A stretch of DNA of 64,000 bases from positions 89,422-153,421 of the forward strand of contig NZ_JAUSRN010000016.1 of the NCBI RefSeq assembly GCF_030811855.1. The letters are read 5' to 3'. Numbering within the stretch: the stretch's first letter is position 1; every line of letters starts with the position of its first letter. Positions 49,389 through 58,391 of this stretch are shown in pieces. A program made the position numbers and the translations under genes. The notes beneath the pieces were generated by a model, which worked only from the letters and a program-made list of their open reading frames with translations, did no database searches and was not told the origin of the DNA. Source of the DNA: Variovorax paradoxus. GTDB lineage: Bacteria; Pseudomonadota; Gammaproteobacteria; Burkholderiales; Burkholderiaceae_C.

Positions 49389-50393
49389 TTACTGGTTCGT
49401 GATCTTGTTGTCGCGAATGACCTTGCCCCAGCGTTCGAAGTCCTGGCGCATGCGCACGCCGGTCTGCTCGGGCGTGCGATAGGCCGCAAAGGAGCCGACG
49501 CTTTCGAGCTTGTCCTGCACCTCCTTGTCGGCCAGCGCGGACTTCAGCTCGGCGCTCATGCGGTCGACCACGTCCTTGGGTGTGCCGGACGGTGCCAGCA
49601 GCCCGCCCCACGAGGTCGCATCAAAACCGGGGAAGCCCTGCTCGGCGACCGTCTTCACCTCGGGCAGAAGGCTCACGCGCTTGCCCGAACCGACCGCAAT
49701 GGCGCGCAGCGTGCCGGAGCGGATGTGCGGCATCACCGCCACCAGGTCGGAGAACATGGCCGGCACCTGCCCGCCGATCAGGTCGGTCACGGCCGGCGCG
49801 CTGCCGCGGTAGGGCACATGCTGCATCTCGAACTTGCCGATGTTCTTGAGTTGCTCGGTCGTCAGGTGGCCGAAACTGCCGGCACCCGCGGTCGTGTAGT
49901 TGAGCTTGCCGTCCTCGGCCTTGGCCTTGGCGATCAGTCCCTGCAGGCCGGTCACCTCGGGCAGCGACTTGGGATTGACCACCATCACGATCGGCAGGTC
50001 GTACACCGTGCCCACGGGCGTGAAGCTCTTGAAGATGTCGTAGGGCGTCTGGCCGTACAGGTGCGCGGCCAGCAGCGTGGGCGTGGCCAGCATCATGAAG
50101 GTGTAGCCGTCGGGCGCCGCCTTGGCGGCCACCGCCGCGCCGATGGTGCCCGAGGCGCCGCTGCGGTTGTCGATGAGGATGTTCTGCTTCAGGCCCTGCG
50201 ACATCTTCTGCGCCACGATGCGCGTGGCGACGTCGGTTGGGCCACCGGGCGGGAAGGGCACGATGACCGTGATCGGCTTGGAGGGCCAGGCCTGTGCGAA
50301 GGCGGCGCCGGCCGCGAGCGAAAGGGCCAGTGCGATGAGTGCTCGGCGTGCGGGATTGCGAAGGGAGCGAGAAGAAGAAAAAGCCATGGACAT
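49389..50393 (-). CDS. Bug-family (TctC-like) solute-binding protein
   Basis: A 334-residue periplasmic receptor with signal peptide (RRALIALALSLAAGAAFAQ) and the Bug motifs WPSKPITVIVPFPPGGPTD, ILIDNRSGASGTIGAAVAAK, and TTAGAGSFGHLTTEQLKN. Starts at 50393 (MSMAFSSS) and 50387 (MAFSSS) are both possible; upstream in-frame residues overlap the CoA-transferase gene end and are unlikely. It is the second Bug protein in this run, with no TctAB partner in sight. It probably recognises a substrate or intermediate of the surrounding CoA pathway. Confidence 0.9.
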   Translation of the reverse strand: MSMAFSSSRSLRNPARRALIALALSLAAGAAFAQAWPSKPITVIVPFPPGGPTDVATRIVAQKMSQGLKQNILIDNRSGASGTIGAAVAAKAAPDGYTFMMLATPTLLAAHLYGQTPYDIFKSFTPVGTVYDLPIVMVVNPKSLPEVTGLQGLIAKAKAEDGKLNYTTAGAGSFGHLTTEQLKNIGKFEMQHVPYRGSAPAVTDLIGGQVPAMFSDLVAVMPHIRSGTLRAIAVGSGKRVSLLPEVKTVAEQGFPGFDATSWGGLLAPSGTPKDVVDRMSAELKSALADKEVQDKLESVGSFAAYRTPEQTGVRMRQDFERWGKVIRDNKITNQ

Positions 50394-50424
50394 GTTCAAG
50401 GGATCGGAAGAGAGACAAGCGCCT

Positions 50425-51633
50425 TCAGACGACGCCATTTGATTTGAGTTGCGCGAGCCTGTCGGCCGACAGGCCGAGCAGCGACTGCAGCACCTCGTGC
50501 GTGCCTTCGCCCAGTTGCGGCGGCGCGCTGCGCACGGGCAGGCGTTCGCCGTCGAAGCGATAGGGGGGAGCCAGCACGTTGACCTTGCCCGCCACCGGAT
50601 GCGGCTGCTCGGTGACAAGGCCGGCATCGGTGGCGCGCTTGGAGTTGAGCGCTTCGAGCAGGCCGAGCACTTCGCCGCAGGGAATGCCCGATTTTGCGAG
50701 CTTGGCCAAGAGGTCGGCGCGTTGGCGCTTGGCCAGTTCGGCGTGCAGCTCCGGTAGCAGCACCGCGCGGTTCGCGGAGCGCAGGATGTTGGTCTTGAAG
50801 CGCTCGTCGGCCGCGAGATCGGGCCGTTCGATCACCTCGGTGCAGAAGCGCGCGAACTGCGCGTTGTTGCCCACGGTGATGACCAGCGGGCCGTCGGCCG
50901 CATCGAACACGCCATACGGCACGATCGACGGATGCGAGTTGCCGTAGCGCGGCGGGTCTTCGCCCATCAAGAGCGCCTCCAGGCCGTAGTAGGCGGTGAT
51001 CATCAGGCCGCAGTCGAACAGCGCCATCTCCACGTGACGGCCCTTGCCGGTCTTTTCGCGCTGGTAGAGCGCGGCCAGGATAGCCTGCGCCGAATACATG
51101 CCGGTGAACAGGTCGACCATGGCCACACCGAATTTCAGCGGCGGCTGGTTGGCTTCGCCGTTGAGTGCCATCAGGCCGGCTTCGCCCTGCACCACGAGGT
51201 CGTAGCCGGGCCGCGCGGCCTCGGCGCCGGTGCGGTCGTAGCCCGAGATCGAGCAGTAGATAAGCCCCGGCTGCTCCTTGCTGAGTTGCTCGTAGCCGAG
51301 CCCGAGCTTGTCGATGCCGCCGAACTTGAAGTTCTGGATCACCACGTCGCACTGCTTCGCGAGGTCGCGCGCGATCTGCTGGCCTTCGGGCGTCTGCAGG
51401 TCGAGTGTGACCGAGCGCTTGTTGCGGTTCACGCTGTTGAAGTAGGCGGTCTCGGTCTTGCCGACACGCAGGCCCCAGTCGCGCGTGTCGTCGCCGCGGC
51501 CCGGGTGCTCGACCTTGATCACCTCGGCGCCCATGTCGGCCAGCACCATGCCGCACCAGGGGCCCGCGAGGATGCGGGACAGATCGAGAACGCGCACGCC
51601 GGCAAGCGGCAGCGATGAATTGAGCATGGACAT
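50425..51633 (-). CDS. CaiB/BaiF family (class III) CoA-transferase
   Basis: A 402-residue class III CoA-transferase that moves CoA between carboxylic acids, forming interlocked homodimers. GVRVLDLSRILAGPWCGMVL is the N-terminal hallmark, VIKVEHPGRGDDTRDWG follows, and the catalytic Asp is D174 in GVAMVDLFTGMYSAQAILA. KTGKGRHVEMALFDCGL is also diagnostic. The start at 51633 follows a CAGGGAG ribosome binding site; the frame is open farther upstream. With the AMP-forming ligase it gives two ways to activate an acid in the same cluster. Confidence 0.93.
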   Translation of the reverse strand: MSMLNSSLPLAGVRVLDLSRILAGPWCGMVLADMGAEVIKVEHPGRGDDTRDWGLRVGKTETAYFNSVNRNKRSVTLDLQTPEGQQIARDLAKQCDVVIQNFKFGGIDKLGLGYEQLSKEQPGLIYCSISGYDRTGAEAARPGYDLVVQGEAGLMALNGEANQPPLKFGVAMVDLFTGMYSAQAILAALYQREKTGKGRHVEMALFDCGLMITAYYGLEALLMGEDPPRYGNSHPSIVPYGVFDAADGPLVITVGNNAQFARFCTEVIERPDLAADERFKTNILRSANRAVLLPELHAELAKRQRADLLAKLAKSGIPCGEVLGLLEALNSKRATDAGLVTEQPHPVAGKVNVLAPPYRFDGERLPVRSAPPQLGEGTHEVLQSLLGLSADRLAQLKSNGVV

Positions 51634-51706
51634 GAGGGCAACTCCCTGGAAACGAGAAAGCCCCGCATCGGGTGCGAGGCGAGATGGCGTGCGGGTTCGG
51701 GCGGTG

Positions 51707-52519
51707 TCAGGTGGCTTGCGGCTTCTGTTGGCGCAGCGCGGTGAAATCCGCCGTGCGCTTGCCGAGAAAAGCGCCGATGCCTTCGGCCGCTTCGGCATCC
51801 GCTTGCGACTCGACCATGTACACGGCCTCGGCTTCGAGCTGCTCTTCGAGCGTGGAGCGGTGCGCCTGGCGGCACAGCGTCTTGATGCGTGCGCTCGCGC
51901 GCTGCGGACCGTTGGCCACCTTGGCCGCGAGGGCGATGGCCTCGGCCAGCGCCGCGCCCTTGTCGGTCAGGCGGTTGACTGCGCCCAATGCATGCAGGCG
52001 CTCGGCCGGCATGCGGTCGCCGGTCAGGCACATCTCGGTCAGCACCTGGCGCGAGACGAACTCCGACAGAAAAGCCGTCGCGCCGCCGTCCGGCGTGAGG
52101 CCGACCTTGACGTAGGCGACCGTGTAGAACGCATCGCGCGCCGACACCAGCATGTCGCAGGCCAGCGCCATCGACAGGCCCGCGCCGGCCGCGCCGCCTT
52201 CGACGGCCGCGATGACGGGCTTGCCGCAATCGCGGATCCCACGGATCAGGTCGTGCAGGCCTTCGAGCTTTTCGCGGCGCTCCGAGGCGGGCAGCTCGCG
52301 CCGCTTGGCCAGGAGGTTGAGGTCGCCACCCGAGCAGAAGAAATCGCCCGCACCGGTGAAGACGACCGCGCCCACTTCCGGGTCGCTCTCCGCATCGGTG
52401 AGCGCTGCCGAGAGTTCGGCGTACAGCGTCGGCGTGATTGCGTTGCGCGCGCCGAGATTGCTGTTGGTCAGGATGCGGACGGCGCCTTGCTGGCTGATGA
52501 GAACGGTTTTGTCCGTCAT
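51707..52519 (-). CDS. Enoyl-CoA hydratase/isomerase family protein
   Basis: A 270-residue crotonase-fold enzyme. The oxyanion-hole loops are FFCSGGDLNLLAKRREL and EGGAAGAGLSMALACDMLVS, and the active-site region reads AYVKVGLTPDGGATAFLSEF; an Asp sits near the usual Glu164 position. It resembles the PaaG-like or alternative oxepin-CoA hydrolase groups as well as generic hydratases. Its start overlaps the stop of the upstream acyl-CoA dehydrogenase (52516-52519), indicating coupled translation in the minus-strand operon. Confidence 0.87.
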   Translation of the reverse strand: MTDKTVLISQQGAVRILTNSNLGARNAITPTLYAELSAALTDAESDPEVGAVVFTGAGDFFCSGGDLNLLAKRRELPASERREKLEGLHDLIRGIRDCGKPVIAAVEGGAAGAGLSMALACDMLVSARDAFYTVAYVKVGLTPDGGATAFLSEFVSRQVLTEMCLTGDRMPAERLHALGAVNRLTDKGAALAEAIALAAKVANGPQRASARIKTLCRQAHRSTLEEQLEAEAVYMVESQADAEAAEGIGAFLGKRTADFTALRQQKPQAT

Positions 52520-53658
52520 GCCGCCACCTCCTTGCCGAGCGCGATGTAGCGCTGCAGATGGTGGTCTTCATCGCCGAGCTGATGGTCGATCATCACGAGC
52601 CGCTTCGCGTAGTGGGGCAGCGGCAGCTCCCACGTCATGCCGATGCCGCCGTGCATCTGGATGCTCTCTTCGGCGACCAGCGCGCCGATGCGGCCGATGC
52701 TGAACTTGGCGGCCGACAGCGCGCGCTCGCGCGCCACGCGGTCGGTGCCGTCGATGGCGGCCGCGGCATTGATCACGGCCGAACGGGCCTGTTCGATCTC
52801 GAGCAGCAGGTCGGCCATGCGGTGCTGCAGCGCCTGGAAACTGCCGATCAGGATGCCGAACTGCTTGCGCGTGCGCAGGTAGTCGAGAGTCGCGGTCTTG
52901 GCGGCTTCCATCGCGCCCACGGCTTCGGCGCACAACGCGAGCACGCCGCGGCCGATGGCGCGTTCCAGCGTCGCACCGCCCTGGCCTTCGGTGCCCAGCA
53001 GTGCGTCGGCGCCCAACGTCACGCCGTGGAGAGTGAGTTCGGCGACACGGCCGCCGTCGATGGCGGGGCAGCCGCGCACCGTGAGGCCTGCCGTCTTCGC
53101 GGGTACGAGGAACAGCGAGATGCCGGCTTCGTCGTCCACGTTGCCCGATGTTCGAGCGGAAACCAGGAACAGGTCGGCCTGCTCGCCCTGCGGCACGACA
53201 GCCTTCGCGCCGTGAAGCACCCAGCCGTCGTCGCTGCGTTCGGCGCGGGTCGAAACTCGCGTGCGTTCGTAGTGCGTGTCGGCTTCGTCGTGCGCAAAGG
53301 CCGCGACAGTAACGCCGTTGATGATGTCGCCGAGCTTTTCCTTCTGCGCGTCGTTGCCTGCGGCGCTGAGCGCCTCGCCGACCATCACTGCGCCCAGCAG
53401 CGGCTCGACCACGAGTCCGCGGCCCAGTGCCTCGAAGACCACGGCAATGTCGAAACCGCCGCCGCCGAAGCCACCATCGGCCTCGCTGAACAGCGCGCCG
53501 ATCACGCCGAGCTCGGCGAACTGCTGGAGGATCTCTTTGCTGAATCCGTGCTCGGACTTCGCGATGCGGTCACGCGCATCGAAGGCGTACTGCTCGGCGA
53601 TGAAGCGGTTCAGGCTGTCGGCGAGCATGCGCCGGTCTTCGGTGTGTTCGAAGTTCAT
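52516..53658 (-). CDS. Acyl-CoA dehydrogenase (small, CaiA/FadE-like)
   Basis: A 380-residue flavoprotein of the acyl-CoA dehydrogenase fold. FEHTEDRRMLADSLNRFIAE starts the helical N-domain, FGGGGFDIAVVFEALGRGLV follows, and the C-domain contains TRKQFGILIGSFQALQHRM-type sequence and MHGGIGMTWELPLPHYAKR. It lacks a clear Glu base at the standard position and has a shortened middle domain, typical of one subunit of the alpha2beta2 dehydrogenases used on steroid or branched side chains. It is immediately downstream of a second, full acyl-CoA dehydrogenase, so the two may form a heteromer. Confidence 0.88.
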   Translation of the reverse strand: MNFEHTEDRRMLADSLNRFIAEQYAFDARDRIAKSEHGFSKEILQQFAELGVIGALFSEADGGFGGGGFDIAVVFEALGRGLVVEPLLGAVMVGEALSAAGNDAQKEKLGDIINGVTVAAFAHDEADTHYERTRVSTRAERSDDGWVLHGAKAVVPQGEQADLFLVSARTSGNVDDEAGISLFLVPAKTAGLTVRGCPAIDGGRVAELTLHGVTLGADALLGTEGQGGATLERAIGRGVLALCAEAVGAMEAAKTATLDYLRTRKQFGILIGSFQALQHRMADLLLEIEQARSAVINAAAAIDGTDRVARERALSAAKFSIGRIGALVAEESIQMHGGIGMTWELPLPHYAKRLVMIDHQLGDEDHHLQRYIALGKEVAA

Positions 53659-53670
53659 TGCATGTCTCCT

Positions 53671-54879
53671 TTAAAGGCCCAGGATCATCTTGCTGATGAT
53701 GTTCTTCTGGATTTCGTTGGAGCCGCCGAAGATCGACAGCTTGCGGTTGTTGAAGTAGCGCGCGGCCGCGGCGGATGCGTACGCCGGGCCGAAGGTTTCA
53801 CCATCGAAGCCGTCGTGCAACGCTTCTTCAACGAAGGGCCGCCCGTACACACCCATCGCGCGGCGCGCGAGCGACGAGATCTCTTGCCGGATCTCGGTGC
53901 CGCGAATCTTCAGCATCGAGCTCTCCGCACCCGGTACGCCGCCGCCGGCCACGGCGGCGATCACGCGCAGGTTCGTCGTCTTCATGTTCTCCAGGTCGAT
54001 CTCGACCCGCGCCATGCGTGCGGCGAATGCCGGGTCTTCGGCGAGCGGCTTGCCGTTCTTCGTCTGCGTGGCGGCAATGCCCTTGAGCTGTTCGAACGCG
54101 GCCACCGAGAAGCCCACGCCCGCGATGTTGGTGCGCTCGTAGGTCAAGAGGTACTTGGCGCAGGTCCAGCCCTTGTTCTCTTCGCCGACCAGGTTCTCGG
54201 CCGGCACGCGCACGTCGGAGAAGAACACCTCGTTCACCTCATGCTCGCCGTCGAGCGTGATGATCGGGCGCACATCCACGCCGGGCGAGGTCATGTCGAT
54301 CAAAAGGAAGCTGATGCCCTCCTGCTTCTTCGCCTCGCGGTTGGTGCGCACCAGGCAGAAGATCATGTTGGCGTGCTGGCCCAGCGTGGTCCAGGTCTTC
54401 TGGCCGTTCACGATGTAGTGGTCGCCCTGCGTGTCGATGCCACGCACGGCTGAGGTTTTCACCGCAGCCAGATCGGAGCCCGCGCCCGGTTCGGAATAGC
54501 CCTGGCACCACCAGTCGTCGCCGTTCAGAATGCGCGGCAGCCAGCGCTGCTTCTGCGCCTCGTTGCCGTACTTGATGAGCACCGGGCCCAGCATGTTCAC
54601 GCCGAAGGGCACGATGCGCGGCGCAAAAGCCAGCGCGCACTCGTGTTCGAAGATGAACTTCTCCACCGCCGTCCAGCCCGGGCCGCCGTACTGCTCGGGC
54701 CAGTGGTTGGCGAGCCAGCCGCGCTCGTTGAGGATGGCGTGCCACTCCTCCATGTCGGCCTTGGCGAGGATCTTGCCGCCGCTGACCTTCGCCGAGAGGC
54801 GTGCGGGCAGTTTGTCGGCCAGAAAGGCGCGCACTTCCGCGCGGAAGGCTTCTTCTTCGGGGGTGAAGTTCAGGTCCAT
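53671..54879 (-). CDS. Acyl-CoA dehydrogenase (partner subunit)
   Basis: A 402-residue acyl-CoA dehydrogenase. MDLNFTPEEEAFRAEVRAFL is a standard N-terminus and WPEQYGGPGWTAVEKFIFEH follows. QGYSEPGAGSDLAAVKTSA and GQKTWTTLGQHANMIFCLVR bind FAD and substrate. The C-terminus ends with IFGGSNEIQKNIISKMILGL. I chose the ATG at 54879; the open frame to 54927 overlaps the thiolase. Paired with the 52516-53658 gene, it matches heteromeric dehydrogenases of the FadE type acting on steroid or branched acyl-CoA. That role is inference. Confidence 0.9.
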   Translation of the reverse strand: MDLNFTPEEEAFRAEVRAFLADKLPARLSAKVSGGKILAKADMEEWHAILNERGWLANHWPEQYGGPGWTAVEKFIFEHECALAFAPRIVPFGVNMLGPVLIKYGNEAQKQRWLPRILNGDDWWCQGYSEPGAGSDLAAVKTSAVRGIDTQGDHYIVNGQKTWTTLGQHANMIFCLVRTNREAKKQEGISFLLIDMTSPGVDVRPIITLDGEHEVNEVFFSDVRVPAENLVGEENKGWTCAKYLLTYERTNIAGVGFSVAAFEQLKGIAATQTKNGKPLAEDPAFAARMARVEIDLENMKTTNLRVIAAVAGGGVPGAESSMLKIRGTEIRQEISSLARRAMGVYGRPFVEEALHDGFDGETFGPAYASAAAARYFNNRKLSIFGGSNEIQKNIISKMILGL

Positions 54880-54889
54880 CGCCAGCTCC

Positions 54890-56080
54890 TCAGTAGATTT
54901 CGAACAGGCCCGCAGCGCCCATGCCACCGGCGATGCACATCGTGACGACCGCGTACTTCGCGCCGCGGCGCTTGCCTTCGATCAGCACGTGGCCCGTGAG
55001 GCGCGCGCCGGTCATGCCGAAGGGATGGCCGATGGAGATCGCGCCGCCGTCCACGTTGAGCCGCTCGGCCGGAATGCCCAGCTTCTCCTGGCAGTAGATC
55101 GACTGCCAGGAGAAGGCTTCGTTGAGTTCCCACAGGTCGATGTCCTCGACCTTGAGGCCGTGGCGCGCGAGCAGCTTGGGCACCGCAAACACCGGGCCGA
55201 TGCCCATCTCGTCGGGCTCGCAGCCGGCCACGGCCAGGCCGCGGAATGCACCCATCGGCTTCAGGTTGGCGCGCTCGGCTTCCTTTGCTTCCATCAGCAC
55301 GCAGGCCGAGGCGCCATCGGACAGCTGCGAGGCGTTGCCCGCGGTGATGAACTTGTCCTCGCCCATCACCGGCTTCAGCTTGGCAAGCGCTTCATAGGTG
55401 GTGCCGCGGCGGTTGCAGTTGTCTTCCGTGGCGGTGACTTCGCGGTGGCTGACTTCCTTGGTCTCCTTGTCGGTCACGGCCATGGTGGTGGTGCAGGCGA
55501 CGATCTCGTCCTTGTAGCGGCCGGTGATCTGCGCTTCTTCGGTCTTGCGCTGGCTCTCGGCCGAGAAGCGGTCCTGCGCCTCGCGGCTGATGCCGTAGCG
55601 CTGCGCCACGATGTCGGCGGTTTCGATCATCGCCATGTAGAGCGCGGGCTTGTGCTCGACGATCCATGGGTCCAGGCTGAGGTCGCCGCCGTCGCCAGGG
55701 CTGCGGCCGCGGATCTGCGAGATGCTTTCGACGCCGCCCGCGATCATGGCCGGCGCGCCGTCCACCACGATGCGGCCCGCCGCCATTGCAATCGCCTGCA
55801 GGCCCGAAGCGCAGAAGCGGTTCACGGTGGTGCCGGCGATGCTGATCGGCAGGCCAGCGCGGATGATGCTCTGGCGCGCGATGTTGCGGCCGGTCGTGCC
55901 TTCGGGGTAGCCGCAGCCGAGGATCGCGTCCTCGATCAGCGCGGGGTCGAGACCCGAGCGCTCGACGGCCGCGCGCACCGCGAAGGCGGCCAGCGTGGCG
56001 CCGGGCGTGATGTTGAACTCGCCGCGGTGCGCCTTGGTGAGCGGGGTGCGGGCGGTGGAAACGATGACGGCTTCACGCAT
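54890..56080 (-). CDS. Acetyl-CoA C-acyltransferase (thiolase)
   Basis: A 396-residue degradative thiolase. Nucleophile C90 is in TTVNRFCASGLQAIAM, the His in GGAISIGHPFGMTGARLTGH and the second Cys in VTMCIAGGMGAAGLFE. ELNEAFSWQSIYCQEKLG replaces the more usual ELNEAFAAQ, which may reflect an unusual acyl group. A CCAGGAGA ribosome binding site fixes the start at 56080. The gene lies between the FadB-like gene and the paired acyl-CoA dehydrogenases, giving the last step of the beta-oxidation cycle in this operon. Confidence 0.93.
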   Translation of the reverse strand: MREAVIVSTARTPLTKAHRGEFNITPGATLAAFAVRAAVERSGLDPALIEDAILGCGYPEGTTGRNIARQSIIRAGLPISIAGTTVNRFCASGLQAIAMAAGRIVVDGAPAMIAGGVESISQIRGRSPGDGGDLSLDPWIVEHKPALYMAMIETADIVAQRYGISREAQDRFSAESQRKTEEAQITGRYKDEIVACTTTMAVTDKETKEVSHREVTATEDNCNRRGTTYEALAKLKPVMGEDKFITAGNASQLSDGASACVLMEAKEAERANLKPMGAFRGLAVAGCEPDEMGIGPVFAVPKLLARHGLKVEDIDLWELNEAFSWQSIYCQEKLGIPAERLNVDGGAISIGHPFGMTGARLTGHVLIEGKRRGAKYAVVTMCIAGGMGAAGLFEIY

Positions 56081-56109
56081 GGGGATGTCTCCTGGACGGC
56101 TGACTCTGA

Positions 56110-58245
56110 TTACTCGGATTGATTCAAGCTGGCGAAATCGGCACCGCGTTCGACCAGATCCACCAGCAGCGGCGAGGGCTGCCAGAACACCGGGTCTTCC
56201 TTCGCGAACTCGCGAATGTCGGCCAGCACCTTGGGCAGACCGACGGTGTCGGCGTACTTCATCGGGCCGCCGCGGTGGCGCGGGAAGCCGTAGCCGTAGA
56301 GAAAGGTCACGTCCACGTCGAGCGGGCGCAGCGCGATGCGCTGGTGCACGACGTTGGCGCCTTCGTTGATCATTGCGGCCATGTAGCGGCGCATGATTTC
56401 TTCCTCGGTGAAGGCACGCGGCGTGATGCCGGCGCGCTCGCGCTCGACGTCGATGATGGCCAGCACCTCGGGGTCGGGCACGCCGGTGCGCGCGCCTTCG
56501 GGATACAGGTAGTAGCCGCGCTGCGTCTTCTGGCCGAACCAGCCGCGCTCGCAGATGCGGTCGGCAATCTGTACGTAGCGCGCCTTCGGGTCGCGCTTGG
56601 CCGCCTTGCGCTTGCGCGTGGCCCAGCCGATGTCGCCGCCCGCCAGGTCCGATACCTGGAACGGCCCCATCGGGTAGCCGAAGTTGCGCACGGCCTCGTC
56701 GATCTGGTAGGGCGAGGCACCGTCCTCCATCATGTGGTCGGCAGCCTGGCGGTACACGGCCAGGATGCGGTTGCCGATGAAGCCGTCGCACACGCCGGCG
56801 CGCACCGGCACCTTCTTCAGTTTCTTCGCGAGCTCGAAGCCGGTGGCGACCACGTCGGCGCTCACCTTCGCGGGCACCACGATCTCGAGCAGCTTCATGA
56901 TGTTGGCCGGCGAGAAGAAGTGCAGGCCCACCACGTCCTGCGGCCGTGAGACGCTGGCCGCGATCTCGTCGATGTCGAGGTATGAGGTGTTGGTAGCCAG
57001 CACGGCGCCGGGCTTGCACACGCGGTCGAGCTCGGCGAACACGGCCTTCTTCACGCCCATGTCCTCGAACACGGCCTCGACCACGATGTCCACCTGCGCA
57101 AGCGCGTCATAACTCGTGAAGCCGGAGAAGCGCGCCATCACCGCGGCCTTGGCCTCGGGCGTCATGCGGCCCTTCTTGATGAGGCCGTCGTACACCTTCT
57201 CGACGTGCTGCCGGCCGCGCGCAAGACTCGGTTCGTCGCGCTCGATCATGGTCACGGGCATGCCCGCGTCGAGCATGGCCACCGCGATGCCCGCGCCCAT
57301 GGTGCCGCCGCCGACGATGCCGGCCGCGTCGAGCGCGCGCGGCCTGGCCGCCTTGGTCTCGGGCGCCTTCAGCACTTCGCGTTCGGCAAAGAAGGCGTGG
57401 ATCAATCCCGCGCGCTGAGGGCTGTCGATGCATTGCAGGAAGAGCTTGCGCTCCAGCGCCATGCCTTCGTCGAAAGGCAGCGTGAGCGCGGCTTCAACCG
57501 CTTCGATGATCTTCATCGGCGAGAACAGCCCGCGGCTCTTCTTGGCGGTGTCGGCGCGCGCGGCTTCGAGTGCGGCGCGGCTGGCTTCGGCATCGGCCAG
57601 CGCGGTGGCTTCGCGCGTGCGGCGCACCGGCGCCTTGGCGGCGATGAGTTCGTTCGCGTAGGTGAGGCCTTCGGAGAGCGCGTCGGCTTCGGTGCCGAGC
57701 CGATCGACGAGCCCAAGCGACAGCGCTTCCTTCGCGCCCGCATGGCGGCCGCTGAGCATCAGTTCGAGCGCGGGCTTCACGCCGACGAGGCGCGGCGCGC
57801 GCTGCGTGCCGCCCGAGCCGGGCAGCAGGCCGAGCGCGACTTCGGGCATGCCCAGCTTGGCCGATGGCGCGGCAAGGCGATAGTGCGCCGAGAGCGCCAC
57901 TTCCAAGCCGCCGCCGAGCGCGGCACCATGGATCGCCGCGACCACCGGCTTGCTGCAGTTCTCGATCTTCAGGCAGACCTCGGGCAGCGAAGGCGGCTGC
58001 GGCGTCTTGCCGAACTCGCGGATGTCGGCGCCGGCGATGAAGTTGCGGCCCGCGCCGACGATCAGCACCGCGGTGGCGCCGCTGTCGGCCTCCGCCGCGT
58101 CGATCGCGGCCGCGAGGCCGCGGCGCACGTCCACGCCCAGGGCGTTGACGGGCGGGTTGTCGATGGTCACCACGAACACGTCGCCTCGACGCTCGAAGGT
58201 GACGGGACCGGAAGACGTGGAGGGGCTGGAAGTCGTGGTGGCCAT
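56110..58245 (-). CDS. Bifunctional enoyl-CoA hydratase/3-hydroxyacyl-CoA dehydrogenase (FadB/FadJ order)
   Basis: A 711-residue multifunctional enzyme. The crotonase domain is N-terminal (NPPVNALGVDVRRGLAAAID, FIAGADIREFGKT, HGAALGGGLEVALSAHYRLA). The dehydrogenase is C-terminal (AGIVGGGTMGAGIAVAML near 300, HFFSPANIMKLLEIV, VCDGFIGNRILAVYRQ). This is the FadJ/FadB order, opposite to the enzyme at 20321-22744. The start at 58245 (MATTTSSPSTSSG) gives a short flexible tail; the frame opens farther upstream past the likely promoter. It is the first gene of the large minus-strand catabolic run and diverges from a LysR gene. Confidence 0.93.
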   Translation of the reverse strand: MATTTSSPSTSSGPVTFERRGDVFVVTIDNPPVNALGVDVRRGLAAAIDAAEADSGATAVLIVGAGRNFIAGADIREFGKTPQPPSLPEVCLKIENCSKPVVAAIHGAALGGGLEVALSAHYRLAAPSAKLGMPEVALGLLPGSGGTQRAPRLVGVKPALELMLSGRHAGAKEALSLGLVDRLGTEADALSEGLTYANELIAAKAPVRRTREATALADAEASRAALEAARADTAKKSRGLFSPMKIIEAVEAALTLPFDEGMALERKLFLQCIDSPQRAGLIHAFFAEREVLKAPETKAARPRALDAAGIVGGGTMGAGIAVAMLDAGMPVTMIERDEPSLARGRQHVEKVYDGLIKKGRMTPEAKAAVMARFSGFTSYDALAQVDIVVEAVFEDMGVKKAVFAELDRVCKPGAVLATNTSYLDIDEIAASVSRPQDVVGLHFFSPANIMKLLEIVVPAKVSADVVATGFELAKKLKKVPVRAGVCDGFIGNRILAVYRQAADHMMEDGASPYQIDEAVRNFGYPMGPFQVSDLAGGDIGWATRKRKAAKRDPKARYVQIADRICERGWFGQKTQRGYYLYPEGARTGVPDPEVLAIIDVERERAGITPRAFTEEEIMRRYMAAMINEGANVVHQRIALRPLDVDVTFLYGYGFPRHRGGPMKYADTVGLPKVLADIREFAKEDPVFWQPSPLLVDLVERGADFASLNQSE

Positions 58246-58333
58246 GTGCTTTGTCTCTTGCGTGGCGAGCCCTGCAACGCGAGGGGCTCGAGGCTCTGGG
58301 GGTGAACCCCGCATTCTTGGACCGCGCCGCTGC

Positions 58334-58381
58334 TTTGACAATTGCATAGACGGTTGACAGACTGTCAAAGAATTTTTGACA
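58334..58381. promoter_or_regulatory. Triple TTGACA operator region between the FadB-like gene and lysR
   Basis: TTTGACA occurs at about 58335, TTGACA-GAC-TGTCAA (perfect palindrome) at 58354-58368, and TTTTTGACA at about 58373-58381. They are spaced about 20 nt apart on one face in the 146-nt divergent gap. LysR-type control of both directions is likely. Confidence 0.55.
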
Positions 58382-58391
58382 CAATCGCCGC

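Noticed and set aside
46215..50447. Two long plus-strand frames (691 and 651 residues) opposite the Bug and ligase genes
   Set aside because: Low-complexity His/Arg/Gly-rich translations antisense to recognised genes, with no start signals.
52558..54453. 631-residue plus-strand frame opposite the paired acyl-CoA dehydrogenases
   Set aside because: Antisense shadow; the minus-strand genes have clear family motifs and an overlapping start-stop arrangement.
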